NCBI GenBank assembly: GCA_947346365.1
Contig: CANAAV010000003.1
Span: 123,264-187,263, forward strand
Origin: an uncultured Flavonifractor sp.
GTDB taxonomy: Bacteria; Bacillota; Clostridia; Oscillospirales; Oscillospiraceae
Direction of reading: 5' to 3'
Length of the DNA: 64,000 bases
Part shown: piece by piece, positions 8,642 to 17,538 of the stretch
Layout of the letters: each line of letters opens with the position of its first letter
Numbering within the stretch: position 1 is the stretch's first letter
The notes under the pieces: generated by a model
Databases searched by the model: none
The model's input: the letters and a program-made list of their open reading frames with translations, nothing else
Told to the model about the DNA's origin: nothing
Translations under genes and position numbers: made by a program

Positions 8642-10075
8642 ATGGAGAAGGAATTATTCAGCCCGATGGCACTAGATGCCCTCGGCGAAATGATGAATAT
8701 CAGCCTTGGCTCCTCGGCCACTGCGGTATCCAATATGCTGGACCATCGGGTGGATATCACAACCCCCACAGTATCGGTAGTGGAGGTAAAGGAGTTCACC
8801 CTGGGCGAGATGGAGCCAGCCATGGGCGTAGAGATCAAATACGTCGAGGGCCTGGAAGGCAGCAATATCATGCTGCTGAAGAAAAGCGATGTTAAAGTTA
8901 TTGTAGATATACTGATGGGTACCGAGACGGCAGATGAGGATTTTGAGCTCAATGAGCTGACCATCAGCTGTGTATGCGAGGTTATGAACCAGATGATGGG
9001 CGCTGCCGCTACCGCCCTGTCGGACTTTTTGGGCTACCCAGTAAACATTTCTACTCCAGAGCCTTTCGAGCTGGAGCACTTGGAAAATTTCAAGCAGAAC
9101 CATCTGCCCAGCGGTGCGGATGAGATTGTAGTGGTCCAGTTCGCGCTGAAGATTGAAGACGCGCTGGAAAGCGGCTTTATGAACGTCATGTCCGTAGAGC
9201 TGGCGCGGGAGCTGCTTTCCGGGCTGGGTCTGGAAGACGAGGTTACGGGCGGAGAACCTGCCCCTGCCCCTGCTCCTGCTCCTGTGGCGGAGCCTGCGCC
9301 CTCGGGCGGCGGCGATCATAAGATGAGCCAGGAGGAGATTGAGCGGATGCTGGCAGGGATGAGCGGCGGCGAGCCTGCACCCGCCCCTGCCCCTGCTCCT
9401 GTGGCGGAGCCTGCGCCCTCGGGCGGCGATCATAAGATGAGCCAGGAGGAGATCGAACGAATGCTGGCGGGGATGAGTGGCGGCGAGCCGGAGCCTACCC
9501 CCGCCCCCGCCCCTGCGCCCGCACCGGCTCCTGCGCCTGCCGCACCGGCTGCTCCCTCCGCCGCGGCGCAGCCCATGCAGCAGCCTATGGGAATGCCGGG
9601 CCAGATGTCCCCCCCGCCTTACCCCGGACAGCCGGGAGGAGAGGGTACGCCCTATGGCAACGGCTATATGGGGTATCCCCCCATGTATTATCCGCCCTAT
9701 CCCTACCCCTATCCGCCCCAGCCGGAGGCTAAACCAGAGCCTAAGGTCATCAATACACAGCCGCTTCCCATGGAGCACCTGGACATGAGCGAAAAGCTGG
9801 GCAAGGAGCAAGCGGAGAACCTGGAGCTGATTATGGAAGTTCCGCTCCAGGTGACGGTGGAAATTGGACGCACCCGGAGAAAGGTACAGGATATCCTGGA
9901 GTTTTCTAAGGGGTCGCTGGTGGTGCTGGATAAGCTGGCTGGCGATCAGGTGGATTTGTTTGTCAACGGGAAATGTATTGCACGCGGCGATGTGGTGGTA
10001 ATTGACGATAATTTCGGCGTCCGCATCACGGAAATCGTGCAGAAGCCAGAGTTGGATGCCCTGGCGCGCAAGTAA
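8642..10075 (+). CDS. fliY: Flagellar motor switch phosphatase FliY
   Basis: FliY is the switch protein that combines a CheC-type CheY-P phosphatase with a FliN domain. The ATG at 8642 is chosen because AAAGGAG sits just before it; upstream in-frame codons overlap fliM. The phosphatase domain (about residues 1-195) has both active sites: DALGEMMN and SCVCEVMN, each followed 22 residues later by Pro. The linker (about 203-370) is A/P-rich and holds two near-identical 38-residue repeats, each with MSQEEIERML (residues 228 and 266). A P/Y/M-rich part follows, then the FliN/SpoA domain (about 395-470). Unusually, the CheY-binding-like peptide is internal and duplicated rather than N-terminal. Confidence 0.95.
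   Translation: MEKELFSPMALDALGEMMNISLGSSATAVSNMLDHRVDITTPTVSVVEVKEFTLGEMEPAMGVEIKYVEGLEGSNIMLLKKSDVKVIVDILMGTETADEDFELNELTISCVCEVMNQMMGAAATALSDFLGYPVNISTPEPFELEHLENFKQNHLPSGADEIVVVQFALKIEDALESGFMNVMSVELARELLSGLGLEDEVTGGEPAPAPAPAPVAEPAPSGGGDHKMSQEEIERMLAGMSGGEPAPAPAPAPVAEPAPSGGDHKMSQEEIERMLAGMSGGEPEPTPAPAPAPAPAPAPAAPAAPSAAAQPMQQPMGMPGQMSPPPYPGQPGGEGTPYGNGYMGYPPMYYPPYPYPYPPQPEAKPEPKVINTQPLPMEHLDMSEKLGKEQAENLELIMEVPLQVTVEIGRTRRKVQDILEFSKGSLVVLDKLAGDQVDLFVNGKCIARGDVVVIDDNFGVRITEIVQKPELDALARK
9247..9485 (+). repeat. Tandem 114-bp coding repeat in fliY linker
   Basis: Two near-identical in-frame units with a 114-nt (38-codon) period encode GGEP, an A/P run, VAEPAPSGG, DHKMSQEEIERML and AGMSGG. The motif starts are at 9323 and 9437. 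A third unit begins (GGEPEPTPAPAP) but lacks the MSQEEIERML part. Confidence 0.9.
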
Positions 10076-10131
10076 CGAGCTCACCGGTGAAACACACCGG
10101 ACTGCAATTAAAGTAAAAAGGATGGATTACA

Positions 10132-10500
10132 ATGGCTAAGAAGATTCTTTGTGTCGATGACGCCGCCTTTATGCGGAAGATGATCAAGGACACCCTGAGC
10201 AAGGCCGGATACACGGAGCTGTTTGAGGCCGTGGACGGCGCAGACGCTGTGGAGAAGTTTGGCGAGATCGGCCCCGACCTGGTCATCATGGACATCACAA
10301 TGCCCAACATGGACGGTCTGGAAGCCTTGAAGGCCATCCGTGCCAAGGATGGAAACGCCAACGTGGTTATGTGCTCGGCCATGGGCCAGGAGAGTATGGT
10401 CATGGACGCGGTGCGCTCCGGCGCCAAGGACTTTATTGTCAAGCCGTTTAAGCCAGACCGCGTGCTGAAGACGGTGACCTCCATTCTGGGCAATCCGTAA
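10132..10500 (+). CDS. cheY: Chemotaxis response regulator CheY
   Basis: CheY is a single receiver domain of 122 residues that carries the chemotaxis signal to FliM/FliY. The acidic pocket (VDD, residues 8-10), phosphoacceptor Asp 54 (VIMDITMP), the switch residue in MCSAMGQ and the conserved Lys in IVKPF are all present, and there is no output domain. Its place between fliY and fliO is the Bacillus/Clostridium arrangement. Confidence 0.97.
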   Translation: MAKKILCVDDAAFMRKMIKDTLSKAGYTELFEAVDGADAVEKFGEIGPDLVIMDITMPNMDGLEALKAIRAKDGNANVVMCSAMGQESMVMDAVRSGAKDFIVKPFKPDRVLKTVTSILGNP

Positions 10501-10505
10501 ATATC

Positions 10506-10871
10506 GTGCCGGCTGATACATGGCTCTCTTTGTTCTGGCTGCTGTTCTGCATAGTGGGCGTCATCGGCCTGGCCTATTGGTTTACCAAGCATGTGGTGGG
10601 CCGGGGGATGCTGAACGGATTCGGCGTGTCCGCCGGAGATGGACGCCTGAAGGCGCTCGCCCGGCTGAATCTGGGCCGGGATCAGATGCTGGTTTTGGTC
10701 CAGGCGGGAGAGCGGTATTTCCTCTTGGGCGTTACTCCGTCGGCGATCTCCACCCTGGCAGAGTACAGCCGGGAGGAGGCCGAGACATGGATGGCCGCAC
10801 AGGAGCAGCCTGCTAATCCCAGTTTTGGGGAGGCGCTGCGAACTGTGCTCCAACAAAAGAGACGGAGGTGA
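10506..10871 (+). CDS. fliO: Flagellar biosynthesis protein FliO (FliZ-like)
   Basis: FliO is a small membrane protein that helps assemble the FliP export-gate ring. The 121-residue product has one N-terminal membrane helix (LSLFWLLFCIVGVIGLAYW) followed by a basic cytoplasmic domain with LKALARLNLGRDQMLVLVQ and YFLLGVTPSAI, the FliO pattern. The GTG at 10506 is the likely start although no strong RBS precedes it, so it may be translationally coupled to cheY, 5 nt upstream. Confidence 0.88.
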   Translation: MPADTWLSLFWLLFCIVGVIGLAYWFTKHVVGRGMLNGFGVSAGDGRLKALARLNLGRDQMLVLVQAGERYFLLGVTPSAISTLAEYSREEAETWMAAQEQPANPSFGEALRTVLQQKRRR

Positions 10872-10877
10872 GCCGGA

Positions 10878-11555
10878 ATGCTGCCGGAAGGCATGATTAA
10901 TATCAACGGTGAGAGCGTTCAGGTTCTCCAGATTCTCTTTCTGACCACGTTGATTACCCTGCTGCCGTCGCTGATGGTGATGATGACGTCTTTTGCCAAG
11001 TATGTCATCACTCTATCTTTTCTGCGCTTGGCGATGGGTACGCAGCAGACGCCGCCGAATACGGTGCTTGTGGGGCTGGCCCTGTTTCTGACTCTGCTGA
11101 CGATGCAGCCGGTATTCAGTCAAATCCAGACGCAAGCCCTTGAACCCTATCAGGCGGAGCAGATTGGCGAAGAGGAGTTTATCGACCGGGCGGCGGTGCC
11201 GTTGAAACGCTTCATGCTGGATAATACGGAACCGGAAAGTCTGGAGTTGTACTGTGGCTTGGCGGGAATAGATACCCCGACCGGTGAACCCTCTGTAGAG
11301 CTGCCGCTGCATATCGTGGTCCCCGCTTTCATGACGACAGAGCTCAAAGAGGCATTTTTGATCGGCTTCCTGCTCTATATTCCTTTCATATTGATTGATG
11401 TCGTGGTGGCTACCACTTTGATGTCCATGGGTATGATTATGCTGCCTCCGGCGATGATTTCCACACCGTTTAAATTGCTGCTGTTTATCTCGGTGAACGG
11501 ATGGGACTTGCTCTTTTCCTCGCTGGTACAGAGCGTGGGCTTAGGACTGCCCTGA
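10878..11555 (+). CDS. fliP: Flagellar export gate protein FliP
   Basis: FliP is the core of the FliPQR export gate in the inner membrane. The N-terminal helix and loop contain LLPSLMVMMTSF and LRLAMGTQQTPPN, the family signature. The C-terminal part holds FLLYIPFILIDVVV and SMGMIMLPP. At 225 residues it lacks the long cleavable leader of proteobacterial FliP. The GGAGGTGAG RBS overlaps the end of fliO. Confidence 0.96.
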   Translation: MLPEGMININGESVQVLQILFLTTLITLLPSLMVMMTSFAKYVITLSFLRLAMGTQQTPPNTVLVGLALFLTLLTMQPVFSQIQTQALEPYQAEQIGEEEFIDRAAVPLKRFMLDNTEPESLELYCGLAGIDTPTGEPSVELPLHIVVPAFMTTELKEAFLIGFLLYIPFILIDVVVATTLMSMGMIMLPPAMISTPFKLLLFISVNGWDLLFSSLVQSVGLGLP

Positions 11556-11571
11556 GGGAGAGGAGACATAG

Positions 11572-11832
11572 ATGGACATTACACTGGCAATGGACTTGGT
11601 GCGGGAGGCGGTGGGCGTTGCGCTGAAGTTGGCGGCGCCGATGCTGGTTTTGAGTATGGTGGTGGGCGTGGTTGTAGCAATTTTCCAGGCTGTGACCCAG
11701 ATTCACGAGCAGAGCATTGGCTTTATGCTCAAGCTGACTGTTGTAATAACGGTGCTGCTGGTGGGCGGGGGCTGGATGCTGGAGTCTCTGCAAGATTATA
11801 CCTACCGGATATTTGCGCTGATTGCCTCGTAG
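11572..11832 (+). CDS. fliQ: Flagellar export gate protein FliQ
   Basis: FliQ is an 86-residue protein with two membrane helices, the usual size and topology. The FliQ pattern APMLVLSMVVGVVVAIFQA followed by VTQIHEQSI is clear. It works with FliP and FliR in the export gate. The AGGAGA RBS precedes the ATG, and fliR follows 13 nt after the stop. Confidence 0.95.
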   Translation: MDITLAMDLVREAVGVALKLAAPMLVLSMVVGVVVAIFQAVTQIHEQSIGFMLKLTVVITVLLVGGGWMLESLQDYTYRIFALIAS

Positions 11833-11845
11833 AGGACCTGCGGCT

Positions 11846-12613
11846 ATGATTGATTGGGCACAGCTGACGCTGTTTCTCTATGTTATGGCCCGTATGAACG
11901 GATTAGTCCTGTTTAATCCCATACTGGGCCGCCGAGACATACCCGGCGTTTTTCGTGCGGGTTTTGTCCTGGCTCTGTCGGTATTTGCCGTTTCCGTTGT
12001 AAGGACTCAGGTGGAAATTCCAAACACCCTGTTCGGCCTGGCGGCGGCGCTGCTTTCAGAGCTGGCCCTGGGTTTTGTGCTGGGCATGGTGGTCAATTTT
12101 TTCTTCTATATCCCCCAACTGGCGGGCAGCATCGTGGATACCCAGATGGGCATGACGATGAATCAGATTTACGATGCGGCTTCCCAGGCCAATATGTCAA
12201 CCACCGGCGTGCTGCTGAATATCCTCATGATGCTGCTGTTTTTTGCAGCTAACGGGCACCACACCATGCTGCGAATTTTCCTGACGGCGGAGGGAATCGT
12301 TCCCTTCGGACACTGGGCGCTGACAGCGCCGGTGCTCAACGGAATGCTGGCTCTATTTGTGGAGTGCACGGTTTTGGGTATTAAAATGTGTATGCCAATT
12401 TTGGCAGCGGAGTTGATTGCGCAGCTAGGTATGGGGATTTTGATGAAAGTAATCCCGCAGATCAATGTGTTTTCCATCAATCTTGAGCTGAAGATCATCA
12501 TCGGCCTGTCGCTTTTGCTGCTGCTGATTGCACCTTTCGGTGAATTTCTGCTGGGAGTAGAACGGACGATGCTGGACAGCCTGAGCGAGATACTCCATCT
12601 GGCAGCAAACTGA
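11846..12613 (+). CDS. fliR: Flagellar export gate protein FliR
   Basis: FliR completes the FliPQR gate. The ATG at 11846 is chosen over upstream in-frame codons that overlap fliQ, since AGAGGA precedes it. The product is 255 residues with about six membrane segments. It contains MARMNGLVLFNPILG near the start and the QLAGSIVDTQMGMTMNQIYD motif region typical of FliR. Confidence 0.95.
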   Translation: MIDWAQLTLFLYVMARMNGLVLFNPILGRRDIPGVFRAGFVLALSVFAVSVVRTQVEIPNTLFGLAAALLSELALGFVLGMVVNFFFYIPQLAGSIVDTQMGMTMNQIYDAASQANMSTTGVLLNILMMLLFFAANGHHTMLRIFLTAEGIVPFGHWALTAPVLNGMLALFVECTVLGIKMCMPILAAELIAQLGMGILMKVIPQINVFSINLELKIIIGLSLLLLLIAPFGEFLLGVERTMLDSLSEILHLAAN

Positions 12614-12618
12614 ACGCA

Positions 12619-12645
12619 CCCCCTGGGGCGCGGACCCAAGGGGGG
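12619..12645 (+). promoter_or_regulatory. Hairpin covering the flhB ribosome binding site
   Basis: CCCCC-T-GGG at 12619-12627 can pair with CCC-AA-GGGGG at 12635-12644, so the stem includes the AAGGGGGG ribosome binding site of flhB, whose GTG start is at 12653. It lies 5 nt after fliR. It may tie flhB translation to ribosomes finishing fliR; this is inferred from base pairing only. Confidence 0.4.
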
Positions 12646-12652
12646 ATGAACG

Positions 12653-13738
12653 GTGGCGGAAGGCGAGAAAACCGAAAAAGCAACCCCAAAAAAGCGAAAT
12701 GACGAGCGAAAAAAGGGCAATGTTTTTAAAAGCCAGGACGCGATAGCGGTGGCGGCTTTGTTGGGCTCTTTTGGAATGCTATGGATTTGGATTGACAATT
12801 TCCCCAGGGAGCTGGGGAGCTTTATGACCTACTGTCTGGAAAATGTAAAAAAATCGGGCACCACGCTGCCGGTTTTTATCAGTGAGCTGGCTGTGGAAGG
12901 ACTTATGGTGGTGGCAAAGACGGCGGGGCCAATCCTGCTGGTTACAATGCTGTGCGCTGTGGTTGCAACCTTTACGCAGACCAAATTTTTGGTCACTACG
13001 GAATTGCTGAAGCCCCAATTTGAGCGGATCAACCCCCTGAAGGGCATTAAGCGCCTGTTTTCCCTCAAGAGCCTGATTGAAGCGCTGAAGGGCCTTTTGA
13101 AGATTGGGCTGCTGATGATAATCGTCTATATGAGCATCCGGGATATGTTTTTAGAGAGCTCCCGGTATCTCTATACAGACCTGCCGATCTCCGCTGCCCA
13201 TGTGGTGGAGTATGGAGCGGGAATGGTGGTGCGCATCTGCATCGCGTTTATTGTCCTTGCTGCGGTGGATTATATTTACCAGCGGTGGGATTATGAGCGG
13301 CAGATGAAAATGACCAAGCAAGAAGTCAAGGAAGAATACAAGCAAATGGAAGGCGACCCGCAGGTCAAGGGAAAAATTAAGCAGATCCAGCGGGAACGGG
13401 CCCAACAGCGCATGATGCAGCAGGTGCCCGGAGCGGACGTAGTCATTCGTAACCCTACCCATTTTGCAGTGGCTCTGCGGTACAAGCCAGAGCAGGACAA
13501 CGCCCCCATCGTGCTGGCAAAGGGTCAGGATGCGGTGGCGCAGAAGATTGTGGAGATTGCCCAGGCCAACCATGTTGCCGTTATGGAAAATGTTCCCCTG
13601 GCCAGGGCCTTGTATGCCGAAGCGGAATTGAACCAGGAAATTCCCCCCACGCTGTATAATGCGGTGGCGGAAGTGCTGGTATACATCTTCAAGCTCAACG
13701 GCGACAAACGAATTAGCAGACAGCAGCCGCCCCGTTAG
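12653..13738 (+). CDS. flhB: Flagellar export switch protein FlhB
   Basis: FlhB is the substrate-specificity switch of flagellar export. It starts at GTG after AAGGGGGG. The basic opening (EGEKTEKATPKKRNDERKKG), four membrane helices (about residues 25-215) and the C-terminal autocleavage domain are present. The NPTH cleavage motif is intact (VIRNPTHFAVALRY). The 361-residue length is normal. FliK, encoded upstream, is its partner. Confidence 0.97.
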   Translation: MAEGEKTEKATPKKRNDERKKGNVFKSQDAIAVAALLGSFGMLWIWIDNFPRELGSFMTYCLENVKKSGTTLPVFISELAVEGLMVVAKTAGPILLVTMLCAVVATFTQTKFLVTTELLKPQFERINPLKGIKRLFSLKSLIEALKGLLKIGLLMIIVYMSIRDMFLESSRYLYTDLPISAAHVVEYGAGMVVRICIAFIVLAAVDYIYQRWDYERQMKMTKQEVKEEYKQMEGDPQVKGKIKQIQRERAQQRMMQQVPGADVVIRNPTHFAVALRYKPEQDNAPIVLAKGQDAVAQKIVEIAQANHVAVMENVPLARALYAEAELNQEIPPTLYNAVAEVLVYIFKLNGDKRISRQQPPR

Positions 13739-13814
13739 GCGGATGTTATGATATAGAGTACGCCTGGTGCCGGGGCATGGGCCGGTACACAGCGCCAGGA
13801 GGTGACGGCGGCAT

Positions 13815-15917
13815 ATGAAACGCATTTTAGACAATATCATATCCCTGGCCGTGGTCGTCATCGTTCTCTTCCTGGTGATTCCGCTGCCCCTGTGGATTTT
13901 GGACTTCCTGTTGGTGCTCAACATCGGACTGTCCATTATGATCCTGATGATTACCATGACCATCAAAGACGCGCTGGAGTTTTCCATCTATCCCTCGCTG
14001 CTGTTGATTACCACTCTGTTCCGGCTGGGGCTGAACGTGTCCACCACCCGGCAGATACTCCAGTACGGATACGCCGGTGAGGTTATCGCGAATTTCGGCC
14101 GCCTGATTACCGGCGGCAATATCGTTGTAGGCGTGGTCATCTTCTTAATTATTGTACTGGTGCAGATGATCGTTATTACCAAGGGCGCCGAGCGTGTGTC
14201 CGAGGTGGCCGCACGTTTCACACTGGATGCTATGCCCGGCAAACAGATGGCCATTGACGCAGATCTGTCCTCCGGACTCATTGACGAGCAGCAGGCCCGG
14301 ATACGCCGGGAGAAAATTCAGAAGGAAGCCGATTTCTACGGAGCCATGGACGGCGCCACCAAGATCGTCAAAGGCGACGCCACGATGTCCATCATTATCA
14401 CGATGATTAATATCATCGGCGGCTTGATTCTCCGTATGGTCTTTGAGGGTGGAGACCTGATGACGGTGTTGCAAAACTCCATCATTGTTACGATTGGCGA
14501 CGGCCTGGTATCGCAGATCCCCTCCTTGATGATCTCCACCGCCACAGGCATGATCGTGACCCGCTCGGTATCCGAGGGGAGCCTCAATAAGGACGTTATC
14601 GGTCAGTTCATGGCGCAGCCCCGGGCCATTATGGCGACAGGCACGATTCTGATATTTTTGGCGATTATCCCTAATACCCCGACCTTTCCCCTGTTGATGG
14701 GCGGCGTGGTGCTGCTGGGCGGGGGCTATGTGCTGGGCCGGCGCTATGCCCAGGAGCAGGCGGCAGCGGCAGCGGCAGAGGAGAGCGGGGAGCTGGCCGC
14801 CCCGCCGGAGGCCGCGGCCCCCAGCGAGAGCGATTATTACAAGGATATCAACAACGTCTATTCTCTGCTGGCGGTAGAGCCTATTGAGATGGAATTCGGT
14901 TACAGCCTGATTCCGATGGTGGACGAAAACCACGGCGGTAAGTTAATCAGCCGCATCGTCATTTTCCGCCGGCAGTACGCCCAGGATATGGGATTTGTAT
15001 TCCCCTCTATCCGCCTGCACGACTCTTCCGCCCTGGGGACGAATCAGTATGTGGTCCGTATCAAGGGCGAGGAAGTCGCTCGCGGGGAAATTCTGGTGGA
15101 CTACTATCTGGCGCTGGAACCGCCCAATCCTTTGGGCGAGATCGACGGAATTGAGACCATCGAGCCCGCCTATGGCATTCCTTCCCGCTGGATCCTCCCA
15201 GAGCACAAGGAGATGGCGGAAATCTATGGCTACAACGTCATTGATCCCCTATCTGTTATGCTGACCCACCTTTCTGAAGTGGTGAAAAAGCACGCCTACG
15301 AGCTGATTAACCGGGCGGAGACCATCCAGCTGGTGGAAAATCTCAAGCGGACCTCTCCGGAGCTGGTGGAGGAAGCGGTGCCTAGTATTATCTCCTATGC
15401 CACGCTGGAAAAAATACTGCGAAATCTCCTTCAAGAGGGTGTGCCGATTAAGGACCTGGGCACCATCCTGGAGACGGCGGTGGATTCCATTACGCAGGGC
15501 AGAGATATTGACATGACCACCGAGCAGGTGCGCGGTGCTCTCAGCCGTACCATCACCCGCCGGTTCTGCGAGGATGGGCAGCTGCGTGTGGTCACGCTGG
15601 ATGCGGAGATGGAAAAAAAGATCATCTCTTCCCTCACCCGCAACGAGCAGGGCGTCTATCTGGCGATGGGGCCGGATCTGATGCAGAGCATTATTTCTCA
15701 GCTGGCAGAACATCTGAAAAAGTTCAGCGATCTGGCTCAAACGCCGGTCATTCTGGTCAGCCAGGTCATTCGGGGTTATTTCAGCCGCATGATTACGCAA
15801 TTCTACCCGAATGTATACGTGCTCTCTTTTAATGAAATTACCAACAGCGTGCAGATTCAGGCGCTGGGCAATATTACAGCGGAGACCCCCGCCCCCCGAA
15901 AGGCGGTGGGCATATGA
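13815..15917 (+). CDS. flhA: Flagellar export gate protein FlhA
   Basis: FlhA forms the nonameric export gate and docking platform. The N-terminal half (about residues 1-320) has about eight membrane segments and the FHIPEP-family pattern DAMPGKQMAIDADLSSGLID. The cytoplasmic half (about 350-700) binds chaperone-substrate complexes. The 700-residue length is normal. Its stop overlaps the next start by 4 nt (ATGA). In many relatives flhF and flhG follow here, but sigma-28 follows directly. Confidence 0.97.
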   Translation: MKRILDNIISLAVVVIVLFLVIPLPLWILDFLLVLNIGLSIMILMITMTIKDALEFSIYPSLLLITTLFRLGLNVSTTRQILQYGYAGEVIANFGRLITGGNIVVGVVIFLIIVLVQMIVITKGAERVSEVAARFTLDAMPGKQMAIDADLSSGLIDEQQARIRREKIQKEADFYGAMDGATKIVKGDATMSIIITMINIIGGLILRMVFEGGDLMTVLQNSIIVTIGDGLVSQIPSLMISTATGMIVTRSVSEGSLNKDVIGQFMAQPRAIMATGTILIFLAIIPNTPTFPLLMGGVVLLGGGYVLGRRYAQEQAAAAAAEESGELAAPPEAAAPSESDYYKDINNVYSLLAVEPIEMEFGYSLIPMVDENHGGKLISRIVIFRRQYAQDMGFVFPSIRLHDSSALGTNQYVVRIKGEEVARGEILVDYYLALEPPNPLGEIDGIETIEPAYGIPSRWILPEHKEMAEIYGYNVIDPLSVMLTHLSEVVKKHAYELINRAETIQLVENLKRTSPELVEEAVPSIISYATLEKILRNLLQEGVPIKDLGTILETAVDSITQGRDIDMTTEQVRGALSRTITRRFCEDGQLRVVTLDAEMEKKIISSLTRNEQGVYLAMGPDLMQSIISQLAEHLKKFSDLAQTPVILVSQVIRGYFSRMITQFYPNVYVLSFNEITNSVQIQALGNITAETPAPRKAVGI

Positions 15918-16771
15918 CAGAAAAGGGAGCCGCTGTTCAGACGGCTGGCGGGGGCTATACGGCCCAGGAAATTGAGTCTTTAAGCACGCAGGAGCTGCTA
16001 CAGGCCTATAAGCGCACCGGCGATGAGGAGTTGAAATGGCCCCTGGTCCTGCGGTATGAGGGGTTGATTAAAACTGCCGCGCTACAGGTTCGGGGAGTAT
16101 ACAGCAGCTTTGCCCAGGTGGGCGATATCGTCAATGAGGGAATCCTGACCCTATTAAACTGTATCGACAAATTTGACCCGGACAAGGGCATCAAATTTGA
16201 GACCTACGTATCCAAGCGCATCCGTGGGATGGTAATTGACCTGGCCCGGAAGCAGGATTGGCTGCCCCGGAATGTGCGGCAGCGGGCAAAAGAAATTGAT
16301 CAGGCGGTGTCTGAGCTGTCCAATCAGTTAGGACGGTTTCCCACCGACGCAGAGGTTGCCCAATATATGGGGGTGACGCTGGAAAAATATCAAAAGGATG
16401 CGGCGAAGGTGGCCCTGGACAATACCCTTTCGCTAGACGCTCTCATGGAAGCGCGGGACCCGGAGGGCTACCGTTTTGAGGCTGCCGCGGAGGATACGCA
16501 TGGACAGCCGGAGGCTGCCCTTCAAGAGCGGGAACTACAGCAGGTGCTGGCGAAAGGCATTGGCGCCCTTCAGGAGAACGAACAGATCGTGCTTTCGCTG
16601 TACTATGAAAAGAATCTTCACATGAAAGAAATTGCCCAGGTAATGGAGGTCAGCGAGCCCCGCATTTCCCAGATCCATGCCAGGGCGATCCAGAAGCTGC
16701 GGGAGTACATGAACGGATACATGAACGGCGTGCCGGCACCAAAGCACTCTAAAAAGCGGAAGAAGGGATAA
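15914..16771 (+). CDS. fliA: Flagellar sigma factor 28 (FliA/SigD/WhiG family)
   Basis: This is the alternative sigma factor for late flagellar and chemotaxis genes. The 285-residue product has region 2 (about residues 30-105, with GIKFETYVSKRIRGMVIDLA), region 3 (about 110-165) and region 4 (about 205-270, with LSLYYEKNLHMKEIAQVM). These are the features of the FliA/WhiG group. Its ATG overlaps the flhA stop. A matching promoter is seen before fliD in this window. Confidence 0.95.
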   Translation: MTEKGAAVQTAGGGYTAQEIESLSTQELLQAYKRTGDEELKWPLVLRYEGLIKTAALQVRGVYSSFAQVGDIVNEGILTLLNCIDKFDPDKGIKFETYVSKRIRGMVIDLARKQDWLPRNVRQRAKEIDQAVSELSNQLGRFPTDAEVAQYMGVTLEKYQKDAAKVALDNTLSLDALMEARDPEGYRFEAAAEDTHGQPEAALQERELQQVLAKGIGALQENEQIVLSLYYEKNLHMKEIAQVMEVSEPRISQIHARAIQKLREYMNGYMNGVPAPKHSKKRKKG

Positions 16772-16774
16772 GCG

Positions 16775-17524
16775 ATGTTTAAAGGGTTTTATAATCTGAC
16801 CTCTGGTATGCTGACCCAGCAGCGCAACCTGAATATAGTGGGTAATAACCTGGTCAACCTCTCTACCTCCGGCTTTAAGCAGAGCCGTTATACGGCCAGT
16901 ACCTTCGATGAGGTCATGTACAGCCGGACGGGTACGGTGAACAAGGACTATGCACAAATTGGCCCGTACAGTTATATCCGCGCCACCGACCAGATTTACG
17001 TGGACTATAGTCAGGGGGTGCCGGAGCCGACCGGCGTGCTGCTAGATTTTGCCATTGAGGGGGAGGGCTTTTTCGCCGTCCGGGGCGACGATGGGGAAAT
17101 GTACTATACCCGCTCTGGCAGCTTCAGCCTGGATAACGAGGGATACCTGTGTTACCCGGGCCAGGGGCGGGTGATGGGTGTGGACAGCCAGCCCATTCAA
17201 CTCAATACCGACAAGATTGAGGCGGATAACCGGGGGCGTATCTATAACGCTCAGGGCGATATCCTGGGCCAGCTGGGTGTGTTCCGCTTTGAGGACAACG
17301 GGGAGCTGCTGCATACCCAGGAGGGCTTTTTTACCGGCCAGCAGGGCCAGCTGATGGAGATGCCGCTGGTCCACTGGCAGTATCTGGAGCGGGCCAATGT
17401 GGACATCATTCAGCAGATGACTGAGCTGCTTACCTGTCAACGCTCGCTCCAGAGCGCCGCCCAAGTGGCGAAAATGTATGACACGATGATGAACCGGACC
17501 ACCAACGATGTGGGACGGCTGTAA
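16775..17524 (+). CDS. Flagellar basal-body rod protein (FlhO/FlgF-like)
   Basis: This is a rod or hook-basal body protein of the FlgE/F/G family, 249 residues. The N-terminal signature LTSGMLTQQRNLNIVGNNL with STSGFKQ and the C-terminal helix DIIQQMTELLTCQRSLQSAA are clear. Together with the next gene it resembles the flhO-flhP pair downstream of sigma-D in Bacillus. Which gene is the proximal and which the distal rod protein cannot be told from sequence. Confidence 0.88.
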   Translation: MFKGFYNLTSGMLTQQRNLNIVGNNLVNLSTSGFKQSRYTASTFDEVMYSRTGTVNKDYAQIGPYSYIRATDQIYVDYSQGVPEPTGVLLDFAIEGEGFFAVRGDDGEMYYTRSGSFSLDNEGYLCYPGQGRVMGVDSQPIQLNTDKIEADNRGRIYNAQGDILGQLGVFRFEDNGELLHTQEGFFTGQQGQLMEMPLVHWQYLERANVDIIQQMTELLTCQRSLQSAAQVAKMYDTMMNRTTNDVGRL

Positions 17525-17538
17525 GGGGGCAGTGAACG

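Noticed and set aside
9247-9560. CRISPR-like or non-coding tandem repeat in the fliY region
   Set aside because: The units are in frame, have no spacers, and encode a proline/alanine linker with a conserved peptide.
8672-10084. Long minus-strand frame opposite fliY (about 470 codons)
   Set aside because: The R/G/H-rich translation is the mirror of the A/P-rich linker. FliY on the plus strand has intact domains at both ends.
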